Part shown: positions 63,719 through 64,000 of the stretch, piece after piece | Layout of the letters: every line of letters begins with the position of its first letter | Numbering within the stretch: position 1 is the first letter of the stretch | Program-made: the position numbers and the translations under genes | Origin: Puffinus mauretanicus | Lineage: Eukaryota; Chordata; Aves; Procellariiformes; Procellariidae | DNA: 64,000 nt | Reading direction: 5' to 3' | Assembly: GCA_023333565.1 (NCBI GenBank) | Contig: JAJKFH010000927.1 | Coordinates: forward strand, 2,096,219 to 2,160,218 | The notes under the pieces: generated by a model | What the model was told of the DNA's origin: nothing | The model's input: only the letters and a program-made list of their open reading frames with translations | Databases searched by the model: none

Positions 63719-63800
63719 CTTCTGATGCCAAGTTGAGGACAGATTTGTCAACTGATAAGATTGGATTCAAGTCCCAGGTCGATCCCTGCTTACAAACACG
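63719..63800 (-). pseudogene. AOX exon LNPILSVDKSVLNLASE, most upstream relic in window
   Basis: Reads STWDLNPILSVDKSVLNLAS before gtaagc. Upstream there is a possible VSR, but it sits one base out of frame and next to a tandem ACTTTAAC duplication; the exon start could not be placed. Confidence 0.65.
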
Positions 63801-64000
63801 TTAAAGTGTTAAAGTCCTAAAGACTTTAACAAACAACGAGGTTATTTTTAGGCTTGCCCTTCTTACATGTAACAGGGATCTGTATCATAACCTCATTTTA
63901 TTTGCTTAAAAGGCCTGTTGGAAGAACTTGTATTTGTTTTGTTCAATATTAACTGAAGTTCTACATTTGTACTTTTTAATGTGAGTTGATTTATTGTTCC
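63801..64000. other. Window end, AOX intron or exon remnant
   Basis: AT-rich sequence with no recognisable exon beyond a doubtful SLG-like stretch near 63825. The gene should continue to the right. Confidence 0.4.

Larger units (their letters stand above)
32969..63800 (-). pseudogene. Aldehyde oxidase (AOX-family molybdo-flavoenzyme) paralogue, unitary-looking pseudogene, 5' part beyond window
   Basis: Family: cytosolic homodimeric oxidase with 2Fe-2S, FAD and molybdenum-cofactor domains that oxidises aldehydes and N-heterocycles. Minus-strand relic exons: about 63800-63719, 62654-62544, 60361-60177, 59920-59758, about 58226-58039, 57583-57479, 56555-56438, 55751-55657, 52441-52317, 51148-about 51014, 50336-50249, 45661-45575, 45004-44813, 43556-43330, 39229-39139, 38221-38093, 36395-36207, about 36063-35911, 33022-32969. 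They cover part of the FAD domain and the Mo-cofactor domain to the stop. The 2Fe-2S exons would lie right of the window. Lesions: TGA at 44897-44899 and 43483-43485; indels of +8, -2, -2, -1 and -5; four destroyed splice dinucleotides; loss of the GLGE active-site segment; about four exons not found. The copy adjoins BZW1, where birds and mammals keep their AOX cluster; it may be AOX2, but the paralogue cannot be assigned by eye. No exon is duplicated without introns, so it is not a processed copy. Confidence 0.9.

Overview
The window is vertebrate chromosomal DNA, almost certainly from a bird and probably a neoavian one. It has spliced genes with GT-AG introns, three CpG islands at gene starts, CR1 LINEs ending in ATTCTATG repeats, and endogenous-retrovirus LTRs. 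The gene order PPIL3 - CLK1 - BZW1 - aldehyde oxidase matches the conserved vertebrate block that is on human 2q33. There are no prokaryotic features.

Layout. 1-400: CpG-rich promoter. 938-6095: PPIL3 on the + strand, with all coding exons present (161 aa). 6100-8760: 3' UTR and spacer. 8760-9960: CpG island of CLK1. 10548-15869: CLK1 on the + strand, twelve coding exons (495 aa). 16000-17390: convergent 3' ends. 17391-26253: BZW1 on the - strand, eleven coding exons (419 aa), with its CpG island at 26110-27560. 27600-32968: spacer. 32969 to the right edge: a broken aldehyde oxidase (AOX) paralogue on the - strand.

The AOX locus is the most interesting part. I placed 19 exon relics by exon length, phase and similarity to the family. 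They include a TGA in place of the conserved Arg of the TAFRGFGFPQ block and a second TGA. Five exons have frame-breaking indels, four splice sites have lost the invariant dinucleotide, and the exon segment carrying the catalytic Glu motif (KGLGE) is gone. About four further exons are missing or unrecognisable. The final exon and several others are still clean, so decay looks fairly recent.

Its introns have collected a 5'-truncated CR1 with a nearly open reverse-transcriptase frame, older CR1 tails, and two LTRs of one family in opposite orientations. They also hold a diverged tandem array of roughly 160-bp units with CCTAACCC-like cores. One LTR lies inside that array and itself carries a second, different LTR flanked by an exact 6-bp duplication, giving a three-layer insertion history.

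The intact genes act in RNA processing and translation: PPIL3 is a spliceosomal cyclophilin, CLK1 an SR-protein kinase with its autoregulatory cassette exon preserved, and BZW1 an eIF5-mimic regulator of initiation.
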